In this document: piece by piece, positions 49,324-57,787 of the stretch
Layout: every line of letters begins with the position of its first letter
Position numbering within the stretch: the stretch's first letter is position 1
DNA from: Dehalococcoidia bacterium
GTDB taxonomy: Bacteria > Chloroflexota > Dehalococcoidia > DSTF01 > JACRBR01
Direction: 5' to 3'
NCBI GenBank assembly: GCA_021731085.1
Contig: JAKFYB010000008.1
Span: 62,001-126,000 of the forward strand
DNA length: 64,000 bases
The notes under the pieces: generated by a model
What the model was told of the DNA's origin: nothing
Database searches by the model: none
Seen by the model: the letters and a program-made list of their open reading frames with translations, nothing else
Position numbers and translations under genes: made by a program

Positions 49324-50247
49324 CTAGTGCTTGTCGCCCATGGAGCCGCGTAGGCGTGGGTCGAGGATGTCGCGGAGGGTGTCGCCGAGGAGGTTGAATC
49401 CGAGGACGACGATCGAGATCGCGAGGCCGGGCCAGATCACGAGCATCGGATAGGTGATGCCTTCATTTGAACCCTCACTGAGGTCGATCCCCCAACCCGG
49501 CGTACCTGGCTGAGCGCCGAGGCCGAGGAAGCTGAGGGTGGCCTCGGCAATGATGGCAACAGCAAATACGCTGCTGATGCCAACGAGGACGTAGGGCATG
49601 ACGTTCGGGACGATGTAGCGACGGACGATGTCCCACTCTGTCGCTCCGACAGCGCGCGCTGCAAGCACGTAGTCCTTGTGCTTCTCTACGAGTGATACCG
49701 CCCGAAGAAGCCGCGATCCGCCGAACAGCCCGCCAATTGCGATGACAACGGCAACTGATTTAAGACCGGGCCCGACGGCAGCGATGATGGTCAGCAGGAT
49801 GATTAGCTGAGGGAACGCCGCCCACGCTTCGCCGGAGCGCTGGATGGCGTGATCGATCCAGCGGCCGAAGTACCCGCTGGCAATGCCCAGCGCAGTGCCG
49901 GGAACGAAACCGAAGATCATGACGACGATGCCAAAGATGAGCGATAGGCGCGCGCCGTAGAGAATGCGGCTGAACATGTCCTGCCCGAGAGCCGTTGTGC
50001 CCATCGGGTGCGCCCACGAGATGCCCTCGAAGCGCGCCTGCGCATCAAGTTCGCGCGGGTCGTAGGGGGCGATCCAGGGGCCAATGATGCCGAGAACGAT
50101 GAAGCCGACGGCGATGATGAGCCCGATGAAACCTGCGGGATTCCGAAGCCAGGGCTTCATGGCGCGAACGATGAACGGCTTCTCCGCGGGAAGCTCCCAC
50201 GACTCTTGCTCGTGGACGATGGCCTGTTCGCGCGCGATTGTCGCCAT
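49324..50247 (-). CDS. ABC transporter permease (OppC/DppC type)
   Basis: 307 residues with about six membrane segments. After an N-terminal cytoplasmic tail the first segment is GFIGLIIAVGFIVLGIIGPWIAPYDP. GIVVMIFGFVPGTALGIASGYFGRWID and the EAWAAFPQLIILLTII block precede the EAA loop (ARAVGATEWDIVRRYIVPNVMP, about 200-220), which contacts the ATPase. The start overlaps the stop of the OppB-type gene (TGATG), so translation is coupled. With the other permease and the binding protein it makes an importer for oligopeptides or related solutes. Confidence 0.92.
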   Translation of the reverse strand: MATIAREQAIVHEQESWELPAEKPFIVRAMKPWLRNPAGFIGLIIAVGFIVLGIIGPWIAPYDPRELDAQARFEGISWAHPMGTTALGQDMFSRILYGARLSLIFGIVVMIFGFVPGTALGIASGYFGRWIDHAIQRSGEAWAAFPQLIILLTIIAAVGPGLKSVAVVIAIGGLFGGSRLLRAVSLVEKHKDYVLAARAVGATEWDIVRRYIVPNVMPYVLVGISSVFAVAIIAEATLSFLGLGAQPGTPGWGIDLSEGSNEGITYPMLVIWPGLAISIVVLGFNLLGDTLRDILDPRLRGSMGDKH

Positions 50248-51197
50248 CAGGAGTACCTCACACGCGGATCGATATAGCCGTAGGACAGGTCAACGATCAG
50301 GTTCATGACGACGACGACGAACGCCGAATAGACGACGAGGAACTGCACCACCGTGAGGTCACGCTGCAACGATGCGAAGAAGAACCATTGGCCCAATCCC
50401 TGAATGCTGAGGACTTGCTCGACGATGATGGAGCCACCGAAGACGGCAATGAATGCGGTGCCTACGGCGGTGACGATCGGCGTACCAGCATTGCGGAGGG
50501 CGTGAGAGAAGAGGACGGTTTGCTGGCGCAGGCCCTTGGCCTTCGCGGTCCGCACGTAGTCGCTCTGCAATACTTCGAGCATTGTCGTGCGCGTGAGACG
50601 CATGAGGCCCGCAGAGCCGGCAATGCCGAGGATGATGGCCGGCGGCAACATCAGCCGCATGTTGGTCCAGGGATCTTCGTAGAAGGGGACGTAGCCGCCG
50701 ACAGGCTGTGAGTACTGCCAGAGATACGCTGGCACGACGATCAGCAGCGTCAGCATGAAGAATTCTGGAATGGACGAAAAGGCGACGGCGCCAAAGCGGA
50801 CAACGTAGTCCGGGGATCTGTTGCGGAAGATGGCGGAGATCACGCCGAAGCCGATGCCCAGAACAGTTCCGATGACGAGGCTCATCATGACGATCTGAAA
50901 GCTGGGGGGGAAGCGGCGGATGAACTCGTCCTTAATCGACTTCTGGCTGTAGAACTCCTCACCAAAGTCGCCGCGGAGAAGGTCCGTGACCCACACGCGG
51001 TACTGATCCCAGATGGGTTCGTTCAGGCCGAGCTGTTCTTCAAGCGCTTCGATTTGCTCCGGCGTCGCGCCCTGGCCGGCGATGATTTCGGCCGGGCTCT
51101 GTCCGGGGAGGACGCGGAGCATGACGAACACAACGGCCGATACGCCGAAGAGGATGATCGGGAGCCAGATGAGACGCCGGAGCGCATAACGAAGCAT
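50247..51197 (-). CDS. ABC transporter permease (OppB/DppB type)
   Basis: 316 residues. The N-terminus MLRYALRRLIWLPIILFGVSAVVFVMLRVLPGQSPAE is characteristic of OppB/DppB permeases (first membrane segment plus the PGDP-like loop). SFQIVMMSLVIGTVLGIGFGV and the EAA loop DYVRTAKAKGLRQQTVLFSHALRNAG (about 228-250) are present. It follows the binding-protein gene by 12 bases and overlaps the OppC-type gene by 1 base. Confidence 0.93.
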   Translation of the reverse strand: MLRYALRRLIWLPIILFGVSAVVFVMLRVLPGQSPAEIIAGQGATPEQIEALEEQLGLNEPIWDQYRVWVTDLLRGDFGEEFYSQKSIKDEFIRRFPPSFQIVMMSLVIGTVLGIGFGVISAIFRNRSPDYVVRFGAVAFSSIPEFFMLTLLIVVPAYLWQYSQPVGGYVPFYEDPWTNMRLMLPPAIILGIAGSAGLMRLTRTTMLEVLQSDYVRTAKAKGLRQQTVLFSHALRNAGTPIVTAVGTAFIAVFGGSIIVEQVLSIQGLGQWFFFASLQRDLTVVQFLVVYSAFVVVVMNLIVDLSYGYIDPRVRYS

Positions 51198-51209
51198 CGG
51201 TGCGGACTC

Positions 51210-52979
51210 CTACGACTGCTGGCGGCGCTGCTCGTCGCTGAACCATGTCGTGCGGTTGAAGAGACCTAGCGAGCCGCGACCGGTGATTGCGCCCTTCACG
51301 TATTCGTAGCGACCGGCGAAGTTGATCGCGGAGTGCGTGTTGAACATCGGCGCGGCCTTGCGCATGATGACGCGCTGAGCCTCCAAAACCTTCACGACCC
51401 GCGCCTCTTCGTCGAGTTCCTGCGCGGCGGCTAGGACGGCTGCGTTGACGTCATCGTCCGAGTAGTCCATGAAGTTTGCCGGTCGGCCGGTCGATGTGTC
51501 GGCGCCGAGGTAGAAGCGGAGTGGCAGGTCGACGTCCTCATAGGCGAGGTGCTGGAAGCACGTCATCGAGAAATCGTGCTGGTTGAGGGTCTGGGTAAAC
51601 CAGCGCACGAGGTCTTCCTGGACGAGCTTGATCTTGACGCCGCCACGGGCCAGTTGCTGCTGCAGCACTTGCCCCAGTGTTGAGTCGCCTACGCGGTTAC
51701 TGTGCTTGAGTTCGTACTCCTTGTCGTAGTCGAAGCCAGCAGCGTCCAGCAGCGCCTTCGCTTCCTCGACATTCGACGTCCAGTAGTCGACGAGCACTTC
51801 GTCGTCCTCCGGGAGCAAATAGCGCGTGTGCGCCGGGGGGATGGGGGCGGCCTTGAGGCCGTCGCCGTCTTCGATGAGCAGGATGGCCTCGTCACGGTCG
51901 ATGAGCTTGTTGATCGCCTTGCGTACGCGCTCATCCGCCCACGTCGGATCCTTCATGTTGAGCATGAGGTTCATGTAGTCACGCGCGAGGTCGCTTCCTG
52001 TGGCGATGTCGTCGCCGAGCTGAGCGATGGTGTCGTCCATCTGCTTCTTGCTGGAGAACCCGTGCGTATCAATCTCGCCCGCGAGAAAGGCAGCGAGTGC
52101 GGCGTTGTCGTCGGTGATGAAGACGAAGTCGACGCCGTCCATGTACGGCTGTCCAGTGATGTCCCCACCGTTCTGGAACGTGCGGAAGTTCTGGAACTTG
52201 CGGAACTTGACGTTGGCGCCGTTGTCGTGGCTATCGAGGAACCAGTGCCCGGAGCCGATGCCATCGCTCTGCATGAAGTCGGCGTCCTGGAGGATTTCCT
52301 CCGGCATGATCGAACTGAAAATCGGTGAGCCGGCATTGGAGGAGGTAAACATCCACGCCCAGGGGAACTTCTGCTTGATGTTGATGGTCTTGTCGTCGGT
52401 AGCCGTGATCGACTCCATGACGTCCTGCAACCAGCTATAGCCGATCGGTACTTCCTGTGAGAAGCGCATGTAACTCGCTGCAACATCCGAAGCGAGAATC
52501 CTGCGGCCATTGGCCGGCGCCTTGTCGTGGAAGGTCGCGTCACCAATGGTGACGATCGTCTCGAGGCCCTGATCATCGACCTGCTCGACGTTGGTCGCGA
52601 GGAAGAGTTCGGTGACACCAGTGTCAGTGGGGACATACCACAGGTGGTCGAAGATCGTGAAGCCGAGCGTTAGTCCCTGAGCGAGGGGAAAGATACCAGG
52701 GCCGAATACGTTCATGCTTGGCAGCGCGGCCGCCTGACGTACACGAAGGATGCCGCCGGGCTGACCCGCGCCGTCTTGCGTACCGTCGTTCACGGTTCGT
52801 GTCGGTACTTCCGGATCACTGCCGCCGTTTCCGTTGCCGCCGTCATCGCTGTCGCTGGAACAGCCGACAAGTGCGATTGCGCCGAGCGTTGCGCCGCCGG
52901 CGACTGCACCGGAAAGCACACGACGGCGCGTTACACGCTGCCGTCCCCAGTACCGCAGATCGAGTCCATCGTTTGACAT
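51210..52979 (-). CDS. ABC transporter substrate-binding protein, family 5, Tat/lipoprotein
   Basis: 589 residues from ATG 52979 (GGAGGT site). The N-terminus has a twin-arginine stretch TRRRVLSGAVAGG and a lipobox-like ALVGCSS (Cys about residue 38), followed by a Gly/Asp/Asn-rich linker, so it is exported and lipid-anchored. The body is an SBP_bac_5 fold (DHLWYVPTDTGVTELFLATNVEQ ... YMRFSQEVPIGYSWLQDVMES). First gene of the operon with two permeases; no ATPase gene lies nearby. Peptide or related solute import is inferred. Confidence 0.93.
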   Translation of the reverse strand: MSNDGLDLRYWGRQRVTRRRVLSGAVAGGATLGAIALVGCSSDSDDGGNGNGGSDPEVPTRTVNDGTQDGAGQPGGILRVRQAAALPSMNVFGPGIFPLAQGLTLGFTIFDHLWYVPTDTGVTELFLATNVEQVDDQGLETIVTIGDATFHDKAPANGRRILASDVAASYMRFSQEVPIGYSWLQDVMESITATDDKTINIKQKFPWAWMFTSSNAGSPIFSSIMPEEILQDADFMQSDGIGSGHWFLDSHDNGANVKFRKFQNFRTFQNGGDITGQPYMDGVDFVFITDDNAALAAFLAGEIDTHGFSSKKQMDDTIAQLGDDIATGSDLARDYMNLMLNMKDPTWADERVRKAINKLIDRDEAILLIEDGDGLKAAPIPPAHTRYLLPEDDEVLVDYWTSNVEEAKALLDAAGFDYDKEYELKHSNRVGDSTLGQVLQQQLARGGVKIKLVQEDLVRWFTQTLNQHDFSMTCFQHLAYEDVDLPLRFYLGADTSTGRPANFMDYSDDDVNAAVLAAAQELDEEARVVKVLEAQRVIMRKAAPMFNTHSAINFAGRYEYVKGAITGRGSLGLFNRTTWFSDEQRRQQS

Positions 52980-53190
52980 TGTCCTACCTCCCTGATCGAC
53001 GCGGTACTCCATCGGCACCGACCTGGTCGGCGCTGACCCTTTCACGGGTCAGAGTCTTCACTGAATGGAGTTCATTGTCCGTTCAGATTCATCCACTGTC
53101 AACAGTACGTTTCCATCATGTGAAGTGTTGCTCATCCACCCGCCACAGATGTTACGGAAGGATGATCAGACGGGCGATGGGGGCAGTAAG

Positions 53191-53212
53191 CGGCGGCTCG
53201 GTTGAGCCGCCG
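53191..53212. terminator. Perfect 9-bp hairpin between minus-strand genes
   Basis: CGGCGGCTC ggtt GAGCCGCCG (53191-53212) lies 24 bases past the stop of the 53237-53551 gene. No T-run on that strand (TTT on the other), so the terminator call is tentative. Confidence 0.45.
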
Positions 53213-53236
53213 TTTGAGTAACTCACGGGTCGCGGC

Positions 53237-53551
53237 CTAGTGGTGCCCCGAATCAACGGGTGGGGTGTAGGCGGTTAACCCAAGCTTCCGGCGCAAGAGA
53301 TACGCTCCCGTTCCGAGCACAAACACGGTACCGATGACGATCCCGAGCACTAGGAGCTGCACTTCGACGCGATCGTCGTCCTCGTCGCCGTCCACATCGA
53401 AATCTATGCCGGCCGACGAGGCCTCTGAAGCGGGTTCCGCTGCAGCGCCCGTATTGGACGCATGCACGCTGGCATCGCGAAGGGCGAATGCACCGCCTAT
53501 CGTCAGAACAAGTGCAACCAGCAGAATGCGGGCGATAGCAACGACTCCCAT
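53237..53551 (-). CDS. Small membrane protein (104 residues)
   Basis: From ATG 53551 with a GGAGGG site. A signal-like first hydrophobic segment (IARILLVALVLTIGGAFAL, residues 5-23), an acidic external stretch (FDVDGDEDDD) and a second segment (LLVLGIVIGTVFVLGTGAYLL, about 70-90) followed by Arg/Lys. A two-pass or anchored exported protein of unknown family. Confidence 0.6.
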   Translation of the reverse strand: MGVVAIARILLVALVLTIGGAFALRDASVHASNTGAAAEPASEASSAGIDFDVDGDEDDDRVEVQLLVLGIVIGTVFVLGTGAYLLRRKLGLTAYTPPVDSGHH

Positions 53552-53599
53552 AGACGACCCTCCAACTGAGCGAACTCTAGCAAGCACGCGACGTAGGGA

Positions 53600-54088
53600 C
53601 TACGCGGACGTGTCGACCGCGGACGTGTCGACCGCGGACGTGTCGACCGCGGACGTGACCTTCTCGATCGAGACGACCGTCATGGTGCGGGGAAAGTGCC
53701 GCACAACCAGCGGCTTCTCCAATTCGAGGAATACCCACACATCCGCGTCAATCTTAAACACGTGGCGGTCGACGAGGATGAAGCAGCTCTGCCAGACGAT
53801 GAACAGTTCGGCGCGCTGCCACTTCCGAGCGAGTACACCGCGGGTCTCGCCTGCCTCAGACTGCAGATCGCGGCCGAACTGCCACACCTGCCAGAGACAG
53901 AGACCAGCGAGCACGGCAACGACGACCAGCGATACCCAGCCGAACCCGCCGGGAGGCAGCGAGTAGATGTACACGGCGGAGATCGCGCAGGCGACACCGA
54001 CAATGAGGTAAAACAGGAGACTGCGCGCCATCGAAAAGCGAGCCCTACGAGTGGCTGCTTCAACGCCGATATCAAGCTGCTGGATCAT
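53600..54088 (-). CDS. DUF2244-like membrane protein ending in a tandem pentapeptide repeat
   Basis: 162 residues. Two membrane segments (LLFYLIVGVACAISAVYIYS, about 24-43; FGWVSLVVVAVLAGLCLWQVW, about 48-68) precede a soluble domain WQRAELFIVWQSCFILVDRHVF, resembling small Chloroflexota/proteobacterial envelope proteins. The C-terminus ends in the repeated unit SAVDT (from a 15-bp tandem repeat, 53604-53657). The unit number could vary between strains. Function unknown. Confidence 0.6.
   Translation of the reverse strand: MIQQLDIGVEAATRRARFSMARSLLFYLIVGVACAISAVYIYSLPPGGFGWVSLVVVAVLAGLCLWQVWQFGRDLQSEAGETRGVLARKWQRAELFIVWQSCFILVDRHVFKIDADVWVFLELEKPLVVRHFPRTMTVVSIEKVTSAVDTSAVDTSAVDTSA
53604..53657. 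repeat. 15-bp tandem repeat within the 3' end of the membrane-protein gene
   Basis: Unit GCGGACGTGTCGACC, three full copies plus one partial, in frame with the coding sequence on the minus strand. Confidence 0.9.
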
Positions 54089-54139
54089 CGCCGCCTCTGA
54101 ACGCCTCTCCCCTTGTCATGGGGCTACTCCGGTCGCGGC

Positions 54140-54748
54140 CTACTCCGGTAAGGGGGGCAGAAGCATGGTCTCGCCGGGCTGAAGATCGGCCGTGTCGACC
54201 GTCCAGCCGTTCAGGGTCGCTATCGCTTCGACGTACTGTGCGATGTCATCGCCCGGCGCGATGGTCGCGGTGGCGATGTCGTACAGAGTGTCGCCCTCAA
54301 CGATGACGTACTCACGGAAGGTGGCCTCACCGGGCGCCTCGGTGGGTTCGGGCGTCGCGGGGGGCGGCGTCACGTCAGCGCCGGGCGTCTCAGAACCGGC
54401 GGCCTCGGTACCGTCGGACTGGGGCGGCGTGTTCTCAGCTGATGTTGGCTCGGGCGCTTGCGTGGCGTCGCTGCCGCCAGCGGGCGTGACCGTTGGGGTC
54501 GAGCGGCCGACGACGACGGGCGGCGAACCATCGGTTTCGCCGGGCGGCCGGACGAGCAGGAAGATGGCAACGGCAGTGCCGACGAGCATCACAAGCAGAG
54601 CGCCGCGATAGAGGTTGAACGACGGCATCGCGCTCGATGGCTCGAGGCACTCGGCGCAGTAGGTCGCATTGCCGTGCTGGTCACAGTACGTCTTCGCGCA
54701 GCGTTTGCACGCGTTGATAGCCGGCTGGTCGCAGGAGAAACAGTTCAT
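54140..54748 (-). CDS. Membrane protein with N-terminal Cys/His zinc finger and C-terminal LysM domain
   Basis: 202 residues from ATG 54748 (54787 also possible). The N-terminus MNCFSCDQPAINACKRCAKTYCDQHG ... YCAEC has B-box-like Cys/His pairs. A membrane segment (GALLVMLVGTAVAIFLLV) follows, then a 90-residue Thr/Pro/Glu linker, and a LysM motif EYVIVEGDTLYDIATATIAPGDDIAQYVEAIATLN at the C-terminus. So the zinc finger faces inward and the LysM reaches the cell wall. It may bind peptidoglycan; the zinc finger's partner is unknown. Confidence 0.72.
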   Translation of the reverse strand: MNCFSCDQPAINACKRCAKTYCDQHGNATYCAECLEPSSAMPSFNLYRGALLVMLVGTAVAIFLLVRPPGETDGSPPVVVGRSTPTVTPAGGSDATQAPEPTSAENTPPQSDGTEAAGSETPGADVTPPPATPEPTEAPGEATFREYVIVEGDTLYDIATATIAPGDDIAQYVEAIATLNGWTVDTADLQPGETMLLPPLPE

Positions 54749-54809
54749 GTTTTGGCAGTCATTCCTCACAAAAGGGAGCGATGACATGATACCAGCGCGG
54801 GCTAACGCA

Positions 54810-54874
54810 GAAGCTGGAGGCTAGATGCCGGAAGCTGGACTTGATCCAGCCTCGAGCTTCCAGCCTCCAGCTTC
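54810..54874. repeat. Large inverted repeat downstream of rplL
   Basis: GAAGCTGGAGGCT (54810-54822) and AGCCTCCAGCTTC (54862-54874) are exact reverse complements; inside lie GGAAGCT/AGCTTCC and GCTGGA/TCCAGC. It is at the end of the ribosomal-protein unit and may end transcription, though no T-run is seen. Confidence 0.6.
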
Positions 54875-54910
54875 GGTTGTTCTTCGCTGAGCTAGTGCTA
54901 GCAGCGCGAC

Positions 54911-55294
54911 CTACGTCAATTCGACGGTTGCGCCGGCTTCCTTGAGCTTCGCGGCAATGGCCTCGGCCTCGGCCTTGGCAAGACCTTCCTTGACGGTCGC
55001 GGGCGCGGCCTCGACGAGGTCCTTCGCTTCCTTGAGGCCGAGGGTCGTCACTTCGCGGACAGCCTTGATCACGTTGATCTTGTTCGGGCCGGCTTCCTTG
55101 ATGACGACGTTGAACTCGTCCTTTTCTTCTTCGGCTGCGGCGGCCGGGGCAGCGCCGCCGCCGCCGGGGGCCATCATCATCGCCGGCGCGGCGGCCGTGA
55201 TGCCGAATTCTTCCTCGATCTTCTTGTTGAGATCGCGGAGCTCGATGATGGTCATGCCGCCGATAATCTCAAACGCTTCGTCAACCTTCGCCAT
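54911..55294 (-). CDS. rplL: 50S ribosomal protein L7/L12
   Basis: 127 residues, normal length. The N-terminal dimer domain ([22 protein letters not shown]), an Ala/Gly/Met hinge ([20 protein letters not shown]) and the C-terminal factor-binding domain ([38 protein letters not shown]) are intact. Last gene of the tuf-secE-nusG-rplKAJL run. AAGGAG site upstream. Confidence 0.97.
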   Translation of the reverse strand: MAKVDEAFEIIGGMTIIELRDLNKKIEEEFGITAAAPAMMMAPGGGGAAPAAAAEEEKDEFNVVIKEAGPNKINVIKAVREVTTLGLKEAKDLVEAAPATVKEGLAKAEAEAIAAKLKEAGATVELT

Positions 55295-55371
55295 GTCGTC
55301 CTACTCCTTCTGCGCCGTCTCCGGCATTGCTTACTGAATGAACAGTTTCTGTCGTGCGTTGCTGTCTTGTT

Positions 55372-56064
55372 CTACGTTGATTCCTCAGCTGCTTCGCCGC
55401 CTCCGCCCTCCGCTGGCGCGGCTTCCGGTGCCGGCGCTGCTTCTTCTGCCGAAGGCGACTCCGCGGCCGCCGCTGTCGGCTCCGTGTCCGGCGCTTCAGC
55501 CACTGCTACGGCAGACTGCGCTGTCTCGCCAGCGCCACCGCCTGCGCCTTCGAGCTGGACTGCTCGCGCTTCGGCGAGGCGTGCGAACGACTGGATGCTG
55601 TCGTTGAGCAGCACGGCGAGCTTCTGCACCGGCGAAACGAAGGCGCCGACGAGCTTGCCGATGAGTTCTTCGCGCGATGGCAGCGACGCGAGGTCGGCGA
55701 CGATCTTGCCGTCGCTGATGGCGCCGTCCATGAAGACCTTCTTGGGGACGAACGCGTTCTTCGCGCCCTTCTGATAGTCGGAGACGGCCTTCGACGGGGC
55801 GACGATATCGCCGAAGCCGAAGATGACGAGCGAGGGGCCGTCGGCAACTTCGCCCGCGGTCTCGACGCCGGCCTGGGTGGCGGCGATGCGGAAGAGCTTG
55901 TTCTTGACTACGCGCGCTTCGACGCCGGCGTCACGGAGCTGGGCACGGAGGGCGGTGATCTCCTTCACGGTGAGGCCGCGGTATTCGGCGCCGATCATGA
56001 TCGTCGAGCGCTCGACAAGATCCTTGAGTTCGGCGACGTTGGCGATTTTCTTTTCCGTCGGCAT
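55372..56064 (-). CDS. rplJ: 50S ribosomal protein L10, with long acidic C-terminal extension
   Basis: 230 residues from ATG 56064. The L10 core (1-175) is seen in VAELKDLVERSTIMIGAEYRGLTVKEI and ARVVKNKLFRIA, followed by the C-terminal helix that binds L7/L12. The last 55 residues are an Ala/Glu/Pro-rich tail (AEAPDTEPTAAAAES), while most L10 proteins end near residue 170. An L10 leader RNA precedes it. It anchors the L7/L12 stalk to the ribosome. Confidence 0.95.
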   Translation of the reverse strand: MPTEKKIANVAELKDLVERSTIMIGAEYRGLTVKEITALRAQLRDAGVEARVVKNKLFRIAATQAGVETAGEVADGPSLVIFGFGDIVAPSKAVSDYQKGAKNAFVPKKVFMDGAISDGKIVADLASLPSREELIGKLVGAFVSPVQKLAVLLNDSIQSFARLAEARAVQLEGAGGGAGETAQSAVAVAEAPDTEPTAAAAESPSAEEAAPAPEAAPAEGGGGEAAEEST

Positions 56065-56135
56065 AGGCGTGTTCCTTTTCCGTTCCGTCAGAAGGACGGG
56101 CCTGCGCAGCTGCGCTCTCGCCCGTCGAATAGCAA

Positions 56136-56163
56136 CAAAAAACCCCTGTCCAGAGACAGAGGC
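56136..56163 (-). terminator. Intrinsic terminator/attenuator within the L10 leader
   Basis: On the minus strand CCTCTGTC, loop tctg, GACAGGGG (8 bp with one G-T pair) is followed by TTTTTTG. It lies about 75 bases before the rplJ start, as expected for leader-controlled attenuation. Confidence 0.75.
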
Positions 56164-56275
56164 CGCACGTACAACGCAATCCACCGAAGTAGTGGTTGGG
56201 TTCTCGTATTGCACCTCGGCAGGCTGTCGATTAAGCCTCCTTCCGTGGAAGGACGCACCTGCTGTCTTTGGTGGC
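56136..56275 (-). ncRNA. Ribosomal protein L10 leader
   Basis: The conserved L10-leader core reads AGACAGCAGGTGC ... CCTTCC/GGAAGG hairpin ... GGCTTAAT ... AGCCTGCCGAGGTGCAATACGAG on the minus strand, then an intrinsic terminator with TTTTTT. L10 (with L7/L12) binds this motif and controls rplJ-rplL expression. Boundaries are approximate. Confidence 0.85.
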
Positions 56276-56313
56276 TCAATCATATCCGATCGACTGCGTG
56301 ACGACAATCGCTA

Positions 56314-56871
56314 CTACGACACGGCGCGGTACCGAACGTACACCGTGCCGCCAGCAAACCGCCGCTCCTCAACCAACTCGAACTTCATGCGCACGTCATC
56401 AGGAAGCGAGCGCTTGCCGCCACCGACGATGATCGGTGTGAAGAAGTGGTGGATCTCGTCGACGAGGCCCGCTTTGAAGGCGGCCCTGGCGAGATTGGGG
56501 CCGCTGATGCTGATGTCCTGCGTCGCGGCAGCCTTCATCGCCCGCACCGCATCGGGATCGAACCGGCGCTCGAGCCGCGTTCTGGAGGTGGTGACGGCGT
56601 CTAGCGTCGTCGAATAAACGACCTTGTCCGAGGACAGCCAGCCCTTGGCGAACTCCCGCGTGAGTGGTGATTGGTCGGGCGTATCGAGATCCTCCCAGAC
56701 GCGCATGACTTCGTACATCCGGCGGCCGAACAGGTACGTGCCGATGGCGCGCTCGAGTTGATTGCAGAACGCGTGTACCTCTTCGTCAGGTTCGGCCCAG
56801 TCGAAGTTGCCGTCGGCGTCCTCGATGTAGCCATCGAGGGATGCGATTGCGGAGTACGTCAGCTTTGCCAT
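56314..56871 (-). CDS. Dihydrofolate reductase / RibD C-terminal family protein
   Basis: 185 residues. DHFR-like fold: KLTYSAIASLDGYIEDADGNFDWAEPDEEVH at the start, TYLFGRRMYEVMRVWE, then DISISGPNLARAAFKAGLVDEIHHFFTPIIVGGGKRSLP near the end (NADPH-binding Gly stretch). The YyaP/RibD-C group lacks proven DHFR activity. It sits between rplA and the L10 leader, on the same strand, with GC-rich palindromes at its promoter side (56897-56960). It is foreign to the usual rplKA-rplJL order. Confidence 0.87.
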   Translation of the reverse strand: MAKLTYSAIASLDGYIEDADGNFDWAEPDEEVHAFCNQLERAIGTYLFGRRMYEVMRVWEDLDTPDQSPLTREFAKGWLSSDKVVYSTTLDAVTTSRTRLERRFDPDAVRAMKAAATQDISISGPNLARAAFKAGLVDEIHHFFTPIIVGGGKRSLPDDVRMKFELVEERRFAGGTVYVRYRAVS

Positions 56872-56896
56872 CGGCTCTCCGTTCTTGGCACGAAAA

Positions 56897-56960
56897 CGCG
56901 GGCTGAAAAGCCCGCGCTACGTCAATCCCCACCCGCGCGGGCTTGAAAGCCGGCGCTACG
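56897..56960. repeat. Two palindromic repeats, CGCGGGCT family, in tandem
   Basis: First copy CGCGGGCT gaaa AGCCCGCG (56897-56916) followed by CTACGTCA; a second, degenerate copy (about 56935-56960) is again followed by CTACGTCA. They fill the gap between rplA and the DHFR-like gene. Confidence 0.75.
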
Positions 56961-56970
56961 TCAGTAACAC

Positions 56971-57681
56971 CTACGCACCCTTCATGGCGAGCGTTGGCGT
57001 GGGATCGAGTTTGATGCCGGGGCCCATGGTTGTCGTCATGGTGATCGACTTCATGAAGTGGCCTTTGCCGCCCGTCGGCTTTGCCTTGACGATCGCCGAG
57101 ATGAGGACGCCCATGTTCTCCTGCAATGCGGCTTCGTCGAAGGACACCTTGCCGATAGGGACGTGGATGATGGCTGTGCGGTCGAGACGGAACTCGACGC
57201 GGCCCTGGCGGCTCTCGTCGACGGCCTTCGCGATGTCAGCGCCGTCGACGACGGTGCCTGTGCGCGGGTTCGGCATGAGGCCTTTGGGGCCGAGGACACG
57301 CCCGAGGCGGCCGACCTTGCCCATGAGGCTACGCTCGGCGATCGCGACGTCGAAGTCGGTGTAGCCGCCCTCGACCTTCTTGATGAGTTCGTCGCCGCCG
57401 ACTTCGTCCGCGCCTGCCGCTTCGGCGTTGCGGGCGGCATCACCTTCAGCGAAGACGAGCACGCGCACCGTTTTGCCCAGGCCGTGCGGGAGGAGGGCGG
57501 TGCCGCGGATCTGCTGGTCGGCGTGGCGGGGGTCGAGGCCTGTGCGCAGGTGGAGTTCGACTGTCTCATCGAACTTCACGAACGACATTTCTTTCGCGAG
57601 CTTGATCGCCTCTTCCGGCTCGTAAAGCTTCTCCGGATCGACGAGCTTTGCCTTTTCTTCGTACTTCTTGCCGCGCTTCAT
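56971..57681 (-). CDS. rplA: 50S ribosomal protein L1
   Basis: 236 residues. Seen: [84 protein letters not shown] and the [16 protein letters not shown] end. It binds 23S rRNA at the L1 stalk and can regulate its own mRNA. ATG 57681 with AAGGAG site, 106 bases after rplK. Confidence 0.97.
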   Translation of the reverse strand: MKRGKKYEEKAKLVDPEKLYEPEEAIKLAKEMSFVKFDETVELHLRTGLDPRHADQQIRGTALLPHGLGKTVRVLVFAEGDAARNAEAAGADEVGGDELIKKVEGGYTDFDVAIAERSLMGKVGRLGRVLGPKGLMPNPRTGTVVDGADIAKAVDESRQGRVEFRLDRTAIIHVPIGKVSFDEAALQENMGVLISAIVKAKPTGGKGHFMKSITMTTTMGPGIKLDPTPTLAMKGA

Positions 57682-57787
57682 GGTGGTGCTCCTTCTTGTC
57701 GACGTTCTCCGCCATGCGGAGGGAGGCGGCCGTTATGGCCTACGTCATGGTTGGGTGATTTGCTTACAATTCACTACAAGAAACGAA

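Noticed and set aside
48968-49327. 119-codon plus-strand frame
   Set aside because: It is built from the palindromic repeats and operator-like dyad of the intergenic region; no ribosome site or family.
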